64,000 bases of DNA from Bacteroidota bacterium (GTDB lineage: Bacteria > Bacteroidota > Ignavibacteria > Ignavibacteriales > Melioribacteraceae): the NCBI GenBank assembly GCA_023381535.1, contig JAMCSN010000003.1, positions 1 through 64,000 on the forward strand, given 5' to 3'. Below, in pieces: positions 53,708-62,872 of this stretch. The notes beneath the pieces are model-generated. The model made no database searches. It saw only the letters and a list, made by a program, of their open reading frames with translations, and was not told the origin of the DNA. Within the stretch, counting starts at the first letter, position 1, and every line of letters begins with the position of its first letter. The translations under genes were made by a program, and so were the position numbers.

Positions 53708-56700
53708 GTGTTCGATGAAGAATTAAATAAGCTGCAATCAGAAGCGTACGAGCATCTGTGGAACGGACGCTTCCGTTTGGCACTTAATGCGGCTGAGAAA
53801 GTTTATCAATCGAGACCGGACGACAGCGAGTCTGCCATCTGCTTGGCTTGGGCGTTGCTCGAAAACGGTAACCCCATGAAAGCGATGGAATACGCCAATC
53901 TTGCAGTTGAACTGAAAGGCGATTCCATCAAAGCAAAAGTCTATAGAGCTTACCTACTCTACCGCATGAGCATCTTCGAAGGCGCCATTGCTGATATTGA
54001 TCAATCCATCGAACAGCAGAAATCAATTCTCACCTGGACATACTTGAACAAGTCGAAATCGCTCGCCGGACTTCGGAAATTTGAAGAAGCTTACGACGCT
54101 ATTAAACTTGGGATTTCAATCGACCCTAACAAGAAAAAAACTTTTGATGAGATTAAAGATTTAATTAAGGAAGCTGAAGCCCTCTATGCCTATTCGAAAG
54201 ATTTCAACGCCAAAGACGTAGCACGTTATTTAGCTCTTGCTAACAGGGCGATTAAATCCAAAGAGTATTGGTTTTCTCTTCTTGTCACGCGTAAGATTCT
54301 TGAAAAGGTGAAAAATGACGAAGCTGAATTGATTGAACTTGAATCCATGCTTCACCTTTTCCAGTTAAAACCGGCATTGAAAAAAGCAGAAATTCTTTTT
54401 AACAAGCACAAAAAGAATCCCCGGTTCAACAATATTTACAATGCTCTCAAAAAGTATTCACAACTTGAACAAGAGTACGAAATAGTTCCGCAACCGAAAC
54501 GAAAAACCTCGGATAGAAAAACTGATGAAACTAGAAAAACGCCTACTCATGAAATTGCATCTTTTAAACATCATTCAGCTTTTTACCCGAACGATTACGT
54601 AGATGTGTTTTCAATAAAAATGTTCGATGTGGATGAAGAAACCAATACCGGCAGACGCAGCTATTACAAAACTTTGGATACGAGGGTTCCTGTAATTGGT
54701 GCGGAAGTTATTTTTAACAATCCGTTCTTCAGAAAACTAGATAAGAATTACAGCGGAACAGCAGTTTGGTATCTCAACGATTTTGAAATTGCTCGCAACG
54801 ACTTCAAACTTAATGTGCATAAAGATTGGGATTCGGTAATCTTCGTACAAACTATTGGTTCCGATAACTCTACATGGAAAATTGGACAAGCTAGAGTCGA
54901 GATTTATATAAATCATTTTAAGATTGCGGAAAAATATTTTGGTATAAATACTCAGAAGATTGTTGAAACAACCGAACCACCATTCGCACCGGAGACAAAA
55001 TCGGAAAAACCGGCGGTAGAGAAAACACAAATCGTAGAGAAAAAACCGCGCGAAGTAAAACCGTTACCCGAATTATTGGCTGACTTGGATAAGTTCATAG
55101 GTCTTTCGAGCATCAAAGAAGCTGTTAAAAGTTTTGTCGCTTATCTCGAATTTTTGAAAGAAAGAAAACGCCTCGGCTTGAAAGCTGAGGATAAAATTGC
55201 TATCAATGCAGTGTTTCTTGGAAATCCCGGCACGGGTAAAACTACAATTGCACGAATGCTCGGCGATATTTTTTACGCGATGGGAATTTTACCAAGCGGT
55301 CACGTAATCGAGGTCGATCGTTCCGCGCTCGTTGGTCAATACATCGGCGAGACAGCACAAAAGACAGAAAAAATTATTAACGATGCAATCGGCGGTATTT
55401 TGTTTATCGATGAAGCGTACACGCTGATCAAGAAAGGCGGCAGTCAAGATTTTGGTCAAGAAGCAATCGACATACTTCTCAAACGCATGGAAGACCGCAA
55501 AGGCGAATTCGTTGTTATCGTTGCCGGCTACCCGGAAGAAATGAATTCGTTTCTCACTTCCAACCCCGGGTTAAAATCCAGATTTAATCACACATTTGTT
55601 TTTGAAGATTACACACCGGATGAACTGCTTGCAATTTTCAAACTGCAGCTCTTAAAGGAAGAATATAAAGCAAACGAAGAAGCTGAAGAAATAATTAAGA
55701 AGGAACTTGTTTCCTTATACAGAGGACGTGATAAATCGTTCGGGAACGCGCGCATCGCGAAAAAACTTTTCGAAGATTTGAAAATCACACTCAGCAAATT
55801 ATATCTAGAACTGCCGGAAGAAAAACGAACGAAAGAATTTCTAACTACATTCAACAAAGATGTGGTAGAACGAATACTTATCAAGAGCGCTGCAAAACAA
55901 GTCAAAATTCCTATTAACGAAGAAGCGTTGAAAGAAGCTCTTGATGAACTTCAAAAACTTGTCGGACTGTCGGCAATCAAAAAACAAATTGACGAAATGG
56001 TAAAACTTGCCCGCTACCTTGACGAGCAGGGCGAAGACATAAAAAAAATATTCACCGAACACATTTTGTTTTTAGGCAATCCCGGCACTGGTAAAACAAC
56101 GGTTGCAAGAATTTACGGAAAAATCTATTCGGCATTGGGAATTCTTCCCAAAGGACATTTAGTTGAAACTGACCGACAAGGTTTGGTTGCCGGTTACGTT
56201 GGACAGACAGCGGAAAAAACAACTGCGATCATCGACAAGTCGATCGGCGGAATGCTTTTCCTCGATGAAGCGTACGCACTCATTAAATCCGGCGATTCAG
56301 GAAATGATTTCGGCAAAGAAGCGATTGACATACTTCTGAAGAGAATGGAAGACGACCGGGGCAAGTTCATTGTGATTGCCGCCGGATACACAGACGAAAT
56401 GAACCGTTTCATTGCGAGTAATCCCGGTATGCAGTCGCGGTTCAGCAAATCATTTTTCTTCGAAGACTACTCCCCTTCCGAATTGATGGAAATTGCAAAA
56501 CGTTCTCTTGCAAGAGACAAAAAAGTTTTATCCGGAAGCGCCGAAGAGAAGTTGTTTAAACACTTTGAGGATTTGTTTAAGAACCGCGACAAGAAATTCG
56601 GCAACGCAAGAATTGTACGCAACATTCTCGAAGCGGTAAAACAAAAAATGCTACTGCGTCTTTCCGATTTGCCTGCAACTGAAAGAACAGAAGAAAAGCA

Positions 56701-57592
56701 CTACACTGTTGAAGGAACCGACATATCGGAAGTTCTCACACAAGAAATTGAAGCTAAACAGTTTGAAGTGAAGGGCGATCCGCTTATTCTTCAAGAGCAC
56801 ATAAACGAACTGAACAAACTGATCGGTCTCGAAGATGTTAAAAAAGAAATTTACAAGCTGATAAGCTTTTTCAAAATATCCCAGTTAAAAAAAGAAAAGG
56901 GATTACATTCCGTAGAGCGAAATTTAAATTCTATTTTCATTGGCAACGAAGGCGTAGGCAAACGAACCGTTGTGAATATTCTAGCAAAGATTCTTAAAGA
57001 ACTTGGCGTGCTAAAGAAAGAACAGGTTGTTGAAGTTGAACGCCATGATTTGATAGGCGGTTATCCCGGACAAACTGAAATTAAAACCGACAAAGTGATT
57101 CAGCAGGCTTTCGGCGGAATTTTATTTGTAAAAGATGCAAAAGCACTTTTCGACGACAATTCATTCGGCAAAGAAGCCGTTGATACAATCTTCAAAAGGT
57201 TGTACGATTATAAAAGCAAATTCATACTTATTTTGTCCGGCACTAAAAGTGAAATGGAATTAATTTTTAAAGCCGATCCTTCAATTAAGGCAAAGCTTCC
57301 AAACCATTTTTATTTTGAAGATTTTACACCGCGTGAGATGCTTGGAATCGCATCAAACATTGCCGAGAAAAAGGGCTATTGCTTGGACGAAGGTGCTTTG
57401 CAAGAACTGCTGGATTTATTTTCGAAACTCTCCAATTCCACCAAAGAACATTTTAAGAACGTCGTATTGGCTAAGCATTTGTTCTATGCCGCAGTTACCA
57501 ACCAGGAAGAAAGAATTTTCAATATGTACGAACAAAACGATGTTGACCTCACTACAATAACGTTGGAAGACGTTGAAAATATAAATTTATAA
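53708..57592 (+). CDS. TPR protein with three CbxX/SpoVK-type AAA+ domains
   Basis: A 1294-residue protein. Residues 1 to about 250 are TPR helices (AMEYANLAVELKGD, FEEAYDAIKLGISIDPN). Residues about 290-420 form a beta-rich unit of unknown family (GTAVWYLNDFEIARNDFKLN). Then come three AAA+ modules of the CbxX/CfqX type. Module 1: Walker A GNPGTGKT 505-512, Walker B Asp568-Glu569, arginine finger in KSRFN. Module 2: Walker A 790-797, Asp853-Glu854, QSRFS. Module 3: GNEGVGKR 1079-1086, but Lys1142-Asp1143 replaces Asp-Glu and the finger is lost (AKLPN), so it is probably inactive. EccA of type VII secretion and SpoVK share the TPR-AAA or AAA type. GTG 53708 is the start. A two-gene ABC exporter follows. 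Confidence 0.9.
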   Translation: MFDEELNKLQSEAYEHLWNGRFRLALNAAEKVYQSRPDDSESAICLAWALLENGNPMKAMEYANLAVELKGDSIKAKVYRAYLLYRMSIFEGAIADIDQSIEQQKSILTWTYLNKSKSLAGLRKFEEAYDAIKLGISIDPNKKKTFDEIKDLIKEAEALYAYSKDFNAKDVARYLALANRAIKSKEYWFSLLVTRKILEKVKNDEAELIELESMLHLFQLKPALKKAEILFNKHKKNPRFNNIYNALKKYSQLEQEYEIVPQPKRKTSDRKTDETRKTPTHEIASFKHHSAFYPNDYVDVFSIKMFDVDEETNTGRRSYYKTLDTRVPVIGAEVIFNNPFFRKLDKNYSGTAVWYLNDFEIARNDFKLNVHKDWDSVIFVQTIGSDNSTWKIGQARVEIYINHFKIAEKYFGINTQKIVETTEPPFAPETKSEKPAVEKTQIVEKKPREVKPLPELLADLDKFIGLSSIKEAVKSFVAYLEFLKERKRLGLKAEDKIAINAVFLGNPGTGKTTIARMLGDIFYAMGILPSGHVIEVDRSALVGQYIGETAQKTEKIINDAIGGILFIDEAYTLIKKGGSQDFGQEAIDILLKRMEDRKGEFVVIVAGYPEEMNSFLTSNPGLKSRFNHTFVFEDYTPDELLAIFKLQLLKEEYKANEEAEEIIKKELVSLYRGRDKSFGNARIAKKLFEDLKITLSKLYLELPEEKRTKEFLTTFNKDVVERILIKSAAKQVKIPINEEALKEALDELQKLVGLSAIKKQIDEMVKLARYLDEQGEDIKKIFTEHILFLGNPGTGKTTVARIYGKIYSALGILPKGHLVETDRQGLVAGYVGQTAEKTTAIIDKSIGGMLFLDEAYALIKSGDSGNDFGKEAIDILLKRMEDDRGKFIVIAAGYTDEMNRFIASNPGMQSRFSKSFFFEDYSPSELMEIAKRSLARDKKVLSGSAEEKLFKHFEDLFKNRDKKFGNARIVRNILEAVKQKMLLRLSDLPATERTEEKHYTVEGTDISEVLTQEIEAKQFEVKGDPLILQEHINELNKLIGLEDVKKEIYKLISFFKISQLKKEKGLHSVERNLNSIFIGNEGVGKRTVVNILAKILKELGVLKKEQVVEVERHDLIGGYPGQTEIKTDKVIQQAFGGILFVKDAKALFDDNSFGKEAVDTIFKRLYDYKSKFILILSGTKSEMELIFKADPSIKAKLPNHFYFEDFTPREMLGIASNIAEKKGYCLDEGALQELLDLFSKLSNSTKEHFKNVVLAKHLFYAAVTNQEERIFNMYEQNDVDLTTITLEDVENINL

Positions 57593-57612
57593 TTTCTCTC
57601 CGCCTCTAAATT

Positions 57613-58359
57613 ATGCTTGAACTCGCAAACTTGGAAAAACGATTCGGCGATTTTACTGCCGTAAACAAGATCAATCTTAAAATTGCCGAAGGACAGTTGT
57701 ATGGATTTCTTGGTCCGAACGGAGCCGGAAAAACCACTACGATAAAAATGATTACCGGATTGCTTGCGCCGACTTCCGGAAACATTTTTCTCGACGGCGA
57801 AAACATTCTGCATCGTCCGCTCGAATCAAAAATGAAAATCGGTTACATACCAGATCAGCCGTATCTATACGATAAACTTACCGGGCGAGAATATCTTTAC
57901 TTCAGCGGCGGACTGTTCAACATCACAAAAGAAAAGCTAACAAAAGAAATTAATGAGCTTATACGCCAGCTTAAGATCGGCGATTGGATTGACAAGCGTA
58001 CCGAAGAATATTCTCAAGGAATGAAACAAAGAATTGTAATTGCATCGGCATTTTTACATAACCCGAAACTTTTAATTATTGATGAGCCGATGATCGGACT
58101 CGATCCTCAAAGCGCTTACATTGTAAAAAAACTGCTCAAAGATAAAGTCAGCGAAGGTCTAACCATTTTCATGTCAACGCACAGTTTGAATGTTGTAGAA
58201 GAAATCTGCACGCACGTGGGAATTATAAACAACGGCAATATTATTTTCGACGGCACAATTGAAATGCTTTTAAGAATGAAACAAGAGCACAACAGGAACC
58301 TTGAGAAAATATTTATCGAACTTACCGAAGAAAATGAATCAGATTATTCACATACTTAA
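57613..58359 (+). CDS. ABC transporter ATP-binding protein
   Basis: A 248-residue ATPase with Walker A GPNGAGKTTTIKMI (about 36-49), Q-loop IPDQPYLY, signature YSQGMKQRIVIASAFL, Walker B LLIIDEPMIGLD and switch His in MSTHSLNVVEE. This is an export-type (drug or Na/multidrug-like) ATPase. It precedes and overlaps its permease. Substrate unknown. Confidence 0.95.
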   Translation: MLELANLEKRFGDFTAVNKINLKIAEGQLYGFLGPNGAGKTTTIKMITGLLAPTSGNIFLDGENILHRPLESKMKIGYIPDQPYLYDKLTGREYLYFSGGLFNITKEKLTKEINELIRQLKIGDWIDKRTEEYSQGMKQRIVIASAFLHNPKLLIIDEPMIGLDPQSAYIVKKLLKDKVSEGLTIFMSTHSLNVVEEICTHVGIINNGNIIFDGTIEMLLRMKQEHNRNLEKIFIELTEENESDYSHT

Positions 58360-60022
58360 GCACAAGCTCTTAATTTTTCTCCGGCTCGAATCCAAAATTA
58401 CGCTTGCCAACACAATAAAAAATCTTGCCAGCGGATTAACTTATACCGCATTTGCAGTCGGTGCATTTCTTTTTGCCCAGCGCTTTATATGGTTTCTTCT
58501 TGTTCGAATCAAACTTGGGCTTTTTCTTTTTCACGAATTCATTTCGATAACACTCTTCATTTTCTTCTTGTCTGTAAATGTGGGAAACATAATCGTTGCA
58601 TATTCCACGTTGTACAAATCGAGTGAAGTGAATTTCTTTTTAACAAAGCCGGTTTCCCCTTCCAAAATATTTTTCATAAAATATTTGGATAATTTTTTCT
58701 ACAGTTCATCCACGTTGCTTTTGATTTTGTACGCTTCCCTAATCGGTTATGCATATTATTTTAGACTCAGTCCGCTGCAATTCATTTTACTCGCTGCCGA
58801 TTATTTCTTTTTCATTTTCAGCGCAAGCGCGCTCGGTGTCATTGTTCTTATGATTCTAGTGCGTCTTTCTCACCGTTTCGGATGGAGAAAAATCGTTTAC
58901 GCATTGGCTATCGTTTATTCGGCAATTATTTTGATTTTCTTTGCAGTCAATTCTCCAGGCACGCTTGTCAATACTGTAATCAAACTTGGCTTTGCTGTCG
59001 ATAGAGACAGATACTACGGCGAACTAATTTCGCCAATACTAACCTATCTTCCGAATCACTGGCTGTCTCAAACCGGCTACAATATTATCACCGGCAATCT
59101 TATCGAAGCGTGGAGACTTACATTGATGCAACTTGGTTTGTCGTTTATTCTGTTTGTCTCGGTAATGTTTTTAGGAAGCAGATGGTATTTATCGAGCTGG
59201 CTTTCAAATCAAAATGTTAAAACGAAAAAACAATCGGCGTCCAAGAAGATAAATCTGTTGGTCTCGTTCGGTAATAAATCCGGTTTCTTGCCCCAGACTG
59301 AATCGATAATCAAACGCGACGTTTTGGTTTTTCTCAGAGAACCGACGCAAGTAATTCATTTCTTTGTTCTTCTTTTTCTGATAATAATTTTTGTCGCTAA
59401 TGTAGCACGAACGGAATTTATCGGCACCGGAAATTTTTATCTGCAGACAATCATTTACCTTGCGACCTTCACTTTCAATCTGCTTTTGGTTACAACACTT
59501 TCGTTAAGATTTGTTTTCCCGCTGATCAGTCTCGAAGGATTGGCGTTCTGGAAAATTAAATCAGCGCCCGTCAACGCCGATTTTCTTTTGAAGAAAAAAA
59601 TTTCAGTCATCGGAATAATAATTATTTTCATCAGCATTTCGCTTGGAGTTATCACCAATCTAAAATTCGGATTACTCGTAACATCGTTTGCGCTGCTTAC
59701 AACTATTCTTGCGGCGTTGAGTATAATTTCAATCAACTTGGGAATGGGCGGTTTGTTCGCAAACTACAAGGAGAAAAACGCCATCAGGCTGGCTTCGTCG
59801 CAAGGCGCAACGCTTTCTTTCCTCTTGAGTGTTCTCTACATCGTTTTTCTAATTGTTATTGTGTTCAAACCATCGAGTGAGTTGTTTCTCTCCATAACGG
59901 TTATGCAGCCTCTTTCATTCGGTCAATTCTTCTGGCTTATAATTCCGATTTCGGTTGTATCGCTTATTATCGTAGCGGTATTTCAAAAGATGGCGTACAA
60001 ATCACTGCTAAAAGATTTTTAG
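58334..60022 (+). CDS. ABC transporter permease
   Basis: From ATG 58334 a 562-residue polytopic protein with about twelve hydrophobic segments, overlapping the ATPase by 26 nt. It starts with a basic segment MNQIIHILKHKLLIFLRL and has repeated long loops; residues around 310-330 (FLPQTESIIKRDVLVFLREP) recall the loop before the second half of ABC-2-like exporters. It resembles two fused permease halves. Substrate unknown. Confidence 0.88.
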   Translation: MNQIIHILKHKLLIFLRLESKITLANTIKNLASGLTYTAFAVGAFLFAQRFIWFLLVRIKLGLFLFHEFISITLFIFFLSVNVGNIIVAYSTLYKSSEVNFFLTKPVSPSKIFFIKYLDNFFYSSSTLLLILYASLIGYAYYFRLSPLQFILLAADYFFFIFSASALGVIVLMILVRLSHRFGWRKIVYALAIVYSAIILIFFAVNSPGTLVNTVIKLGFAVDRDRYYGELISPILTYLPNHWLSQTGYNIITGNLIEAWRLTLMQLGLSFILFVSVMFLGSRWYLSSWLSNQNVKTKKQSASKKINLLVSFGNKSGFLPQTESIIKRDVLVFLREPTQVIHFFVLLFLIIIFVANVARTEFIGTGNFYLQTIIYLATFTFNLLLVTTLSLRFVFPLISLEGLAFWKIKSAPVNADFLLKKKISVIGIIIIFISISLGVITNLKFGLLVTSFALLTTILAALSIISINLGMGGLFANYKEKNAIRLASSQGATLSFLLSVLYIVFLIVIVFKPSSELFLSITVMQPLSFGQFFWLIIPISVVSLIIVAVFQKMAYKSLLKDF

Positions 60023-60816
60023 CTCTGAGCCGCCTTCTTGCTGTACAACGCCGATGTAATCCAGCCGGAAATAATCACGGTTAATTTTCTTGTTGAAAAC
60101 TTCGACGAAACTGAAAGCGCTTTGTTGTAAAATCCATCTACCACACTTGTCTTTTTGCCCAACGCCTTCAACGCAGTTGTAACAACTTGTTCCGCCGTTC
60201 TCGGCACGGAACCCATCGCCGAATTTGCTATTCTATGAAATTCCGTTGCGGTTCCTCCCGGGTTCAGCGAAAGCACATCGATGTTATGTTTCCTTAATTC
60301 ATACCAAAGTGACTCGCCAAGATAAGCGTTGAATACTTTAGTAGCGGAGTACGTTGCCATGAATGGTGTCGGCTGAAAAGCGACCAAACTTCCAAGAAAA
60401 ATTACGGCTCCTTTTTTCCTTTTAACCATTTTCGGCACAAAATGATGAGTTAAAATTGTCGGCGCAACACAATTTACTTTTACCATTTTCGTTTCGTGGT
60501 CGGCATCCGCATTGATAAATTCTCCGTTGGAGCCGAAACCGGCGTTGTTAATTAAAATTCCGACTTCCCTATTGCCGACTTTTTCTTTTAGTGCCGTCAA
60601 AAAATCATCTTGAGATAAATCAACCGGCGCTATTACCGTTTCTATACCGTATGCTTTGCTCAACTCCGCTGAAAGTTTTTCCAGACGCTCTCTTCTTCTG
60701 GCAACGAGAATTAAATTTATTTTTTCTTTCGCGAGTCTTTTCGTAAACTCTTCACCAATACCGGATGATGCGCCGGTAATCAGTGCCCAATCGCCGTATT
60801 TTTCTTTCATTGTCAT
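60019..60816 (-). CDS. short-chain dehydrogenase/reductase
   Basis: A 265-residue SDR with TGASSGIG (14-21), LVARRRERLEKL (Arg after the second strand suggests NADP), NNAG (90-93) and Tyr156-Lys160 in YSATK. Related to the DltE/YqjQ-like oxidoreductases. Substrate unknown. ATG 60810 is an alternative start. Its stop overlaps the convergent permease by 4 nt. Confidence 0.92.
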   Translation of the reverse strand: MTMKEKYGDWALITGASSGIGEEFTKRLAKEKINLILVARRRERLEKLSAELSKAYGIETVIAPVDLSQDDFLTALKEKVGNREVGILINNAGFGSNGEFINADADHETKMVKVNCVAPTILTHHFVPKMVKRKKGAVIFLGSLVAFQPTPFMATYSATKVFNAYLGESLWYELRKHNIDVLSLNPGGTATEFHRIANSAMGSVPRTAEQVVTTALKALGKKTSVVDGFYNKALSVSSKFSTRKLTVIISGWITSALYSKKAAQS

Positions 60817-60985
60817 TTAATCGCCTTTTTATTACAGAACTTTTATAAGCTGATAACTAAATTAGCAAATCATAAGTTCCTATTGGTAAAGAAATATATG
60901 ATGAATTAATTTACATTTAATCTTAGCTTGCACTGTAGTTGCAGAGCATTCATCTAATAATAAACTTTTCTCTTGCGGGGACGAA

Positions 60986-61684
60986 GTGTTCGAGAATTGG
61001 CAGCAAAGATATCGCAAAAATTTTACTATCGGAATTATCATCAGCATAGTTGTTCACTGCATAGTTTTATTCTCAATTCGTTTTTTGCCGGAAATATCGG
61101 GGAAAGAAATTCAAAGAGAATACATCAATACCTACACTGCTAAGATGCAATTCATCAATATCGGTGAAGTTATTCCCGGTGACGGTTCGTTTGGCAATGG
61201 GATAGACGAAACAGGAAACGGCGGTGTTCCATTGCAAACAATTTCCGGCACGCCGGTACCTTCTATGGATTCCACTTTGATATCATTCGGTAAAGAAACC
61301 ATCTTGTTCGATAAAAAAGATTCGCTCAAAATTTCTTCCGGTGTTGGAACCGGAAAAGGAATCGGAGGAAGTGGCGGCGTTGGAAAAGGTTACGGTTATG
61401 GAAGCGGACTTGGGAAAGATTACACTCCACTTCCATTTATACCGCGACAAATTCTTGAAGTCATTCCGCAAAATGTTGAAGGCACCAACGGCGAGATAGT
61501 TCTTCTGCTCAAGATAGGCATAGACGGAATTGTTAAGGAACACAAAATTGTTATGAACACGACCGGCGATAACGCAGTTCTGAAACATGTTTTGGATGCT
61601 GCGTACAAATCGCGCTGGGAGAAAATTAAAATGGAGGGGCGCCAAGTCGAATACTGGATAGAGAAAACGTACAGATACAATTGA
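60986..61684 (+). CDS. TonB-like energy-transduction protein
   Basis: A 232-residue protein with one N-terminal membrane segment (about 14-33, NFTIGIIISIVVHCIVLFSI), a Gly/Ser-rich linker (GTGKGIGGSGGVGKGYGYGS) and a C-terminal TonB-type domain (GEIVLLLKIGIDGIVKEHKI to ARG-WEKI). The GTG 60986 start is chosen since the membrane segment follows closely. No exbBD or receptor gene is near, so partners are unknown. Confidence 0.8.
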   Translation: MFENWQQRYRKNFTIGIIISIVVHCIVLFSIRFLPEISGKEIQREYINTYTAKMQFINIGEVIPGDGSFGNGIDETGNGGVPLQTISGTPVPSMDSTLISFGKETILFDKKDSLKISSGVGTGKGIGGSGGVGKGYGYGSGLGKDYTPLPFIPRQILEVIPQNVEGTNGEIVLLLKIGIDGIVKEHKIVMNTTGDNAVLKHVLDAAYKSRWEKIKMEGRQVEYWIEKTYRYN

Positions 61685-61821
61685 AATGACTGTCGTTAGC
61701 AGTTAGTCGTTAGTAATTAGATGTTTGGATTGTTGATTAATTGTAGAACGCTTGCCATATTGTTTTTGGAAATCGAACGAACATTATCACATTAAAACAG
61801 TTTCATCACAATTGGGAAAAA

Positions 61822-61977
61822 ATGAAACCACTTATAAATATCACATTCAGATGTTCTTCCTATGCTGTGTTTTTTGCTGTCGGAGTTTTCGGCGGATTAA
61901 CGGCGAAGCGTTCGATACTTTATACACAAGCTTTGCCCGCGCTTATTACTTTGGCGCTTCTCTATTTTTCTGCTTAA
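61822..61977 (+). CDS. possible small membrane protein, 51 aa
   Basis: ATG 61822 opens a 51-codon frame, MKPLINITFRCSSYAVFFAV, then a second hydrophobic helix (ALPALITLALLYFSA) and TAA. Two membrane segments separated by a basic turn (TAKRS) look natural, and the upstream GGGAAAA could serve as a weak ribosome site. A longer overlapping frame (61752-62036) has poor composition and was rejected. Unknown function. Confidence 0.35.
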   Translation: MKPLINITFRCSSYAVFFAVGVFGGLTAKRSILYTQALPALITLALLYFSA

Positions 61978-62001
61978 GTTATATCGGCAATCGGGGTAAA
62001 T

Positions 62002-62133
62002 ATGAAAAAGACTTTCTTACTTTTCCTTTTTTGTGAATTCGATAAACACAAACCGGCGCGCTCAACCGTTCAAGTCGCGCGTTTGCCCAAAGATGCTTTG
62101 ATTGAGATTGAGTGTGTAGTTTCGGCAAAATAA
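62002..62133 (+). pseudogene. C-terminal fragment of a RidA/YjgF-family gene
   Basis: The frame ends in [20 protein letters not shown] followed by [10 protein letters not shown] and TAA. This is the typical RidA C-terminus (HKPARSxVQVxxLPKxxxIEIEA), including the conserved Arg and Glu of the imine site. The first 100 or so residues of a RidA protein are missing; [10 protein letters not shown] in front is unrelated. The fragment is therefore a decayed gene. Confidence 0.65.
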
Positions 62134-62190
62134 AGAATTGTAGACATGGCAGCATTTACAAACTATCTGGCGGGTTAACTAATAGATATT

Positions 62191-62775
62191 ATGAAAAAAC
62201 ACTTATCAATTATTTCAGCAGTATGTATCGGCATTGCTTCTTTAGGATTTCTATTAATAACACAGATATTTGAAAAAATATTAAATCGATTGAAGGATAC
62301 TAATGATGAGATAATATCTAGACAAAAAGAAGCAAGAGATTATCTCTATGAGGCAATCTATTCTCGTCATACACTTTTATTGTTAAATGATCACTACGAC
62401 ATTCTTTCTAAAGTAATACAAAGTGATAAGACATATTTTGCTGAAAGAGAAAAACGGCTAATTAGCGTTAGCTCGGGTTCTGCACAAGACTCTTTGAATG
62501 CCGCTTTAGCATCCGAAGTTATAGATCAAACATCTTTTAATGCTGAATCTGAGAAAGTAAAAAAGAGTGTCAGCATCCCTTATCATTATGAAATATATAA
62601 ACGCTATACTGAAAAAGCTGGTGAAGGGACAAAGCTGCTTGATATGAAACGATTGAAAAATCAAAGTAGAATTAGGAATATAACTTCTGTTAAGAATGCA
62701 TTGTTGAGCTTATTTTTTTTGCTCCAATCAGTTGGATTAGCAATAGCAGTTTATGTAATTGGCACTAATGATTAG
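62191..62775 (+). CDS. hypothetical protein with two membrane segments
   Basis: A 194-residue protein with an N-terminal (SIISAVCIGIASLGFLLI, about 6-23) and a C-terminal (ALLSLFFLLQSVGLAIAVYV, about 170-189) hydrophobic helix flanking a charged helical middle (RLKDTNDEIISRQKEARDYL). It has a distinctive AT-rich composition and no recognised family. It may be an accessory gene. Confidence 0.6.
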   Translation: MKKHLSIISAVCIGIASLGFLLITQIFEKILNRLKDTNDEIISRQKEARDYLYEAIYSRHTLLLLNDHYDILSKVIQSDKTYFAEREKRLISVSSGSAQDSLNAALASEVIDQTSFNAESEKVKKSVSIPYHYEIYKRYTEKAGEGTKLLDMKRLKNQSRIRNITSVKNALLSLFFLLQSVGLAIAVYVIGTND

Positions 62776-62872
62776 TTGATAAAACGCTAATAAACACTTC
62801 TGTATCGTCAGACTCTTCGATGCGGTTGTGATAATATGAGCACTATGATTTACAAAACACCTTGGTGATAAA

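Larger units (their letters stand above)
61685..62190 (+). other. low-coding stretch with remnants
   Basis: About 500 bases with no convincing full gene. It holds a short GTTAG-type repeat (61693-61720), a possible 51-codon membrane ORF, and the C-terminal end of a RidA-like gene. It looks like a decayed accessory patch between the TonB-like gene and small membrane-protein genes. Confidence 0.5.

Noticed and set aside
61693..61720. GTTAG-type repeats as a regulatory or CRISPR element
   Set aside because: Only four loose copies in 28 bases; more likely slippage in a decayed region.
61752..62036. 94-codon frame in the low-coding patch
   Set aside because: Cys, Phe and Tyr rich composition with no ribosome site; two overlapping frames (61822-61977 and the RidA fragment) make better sense.
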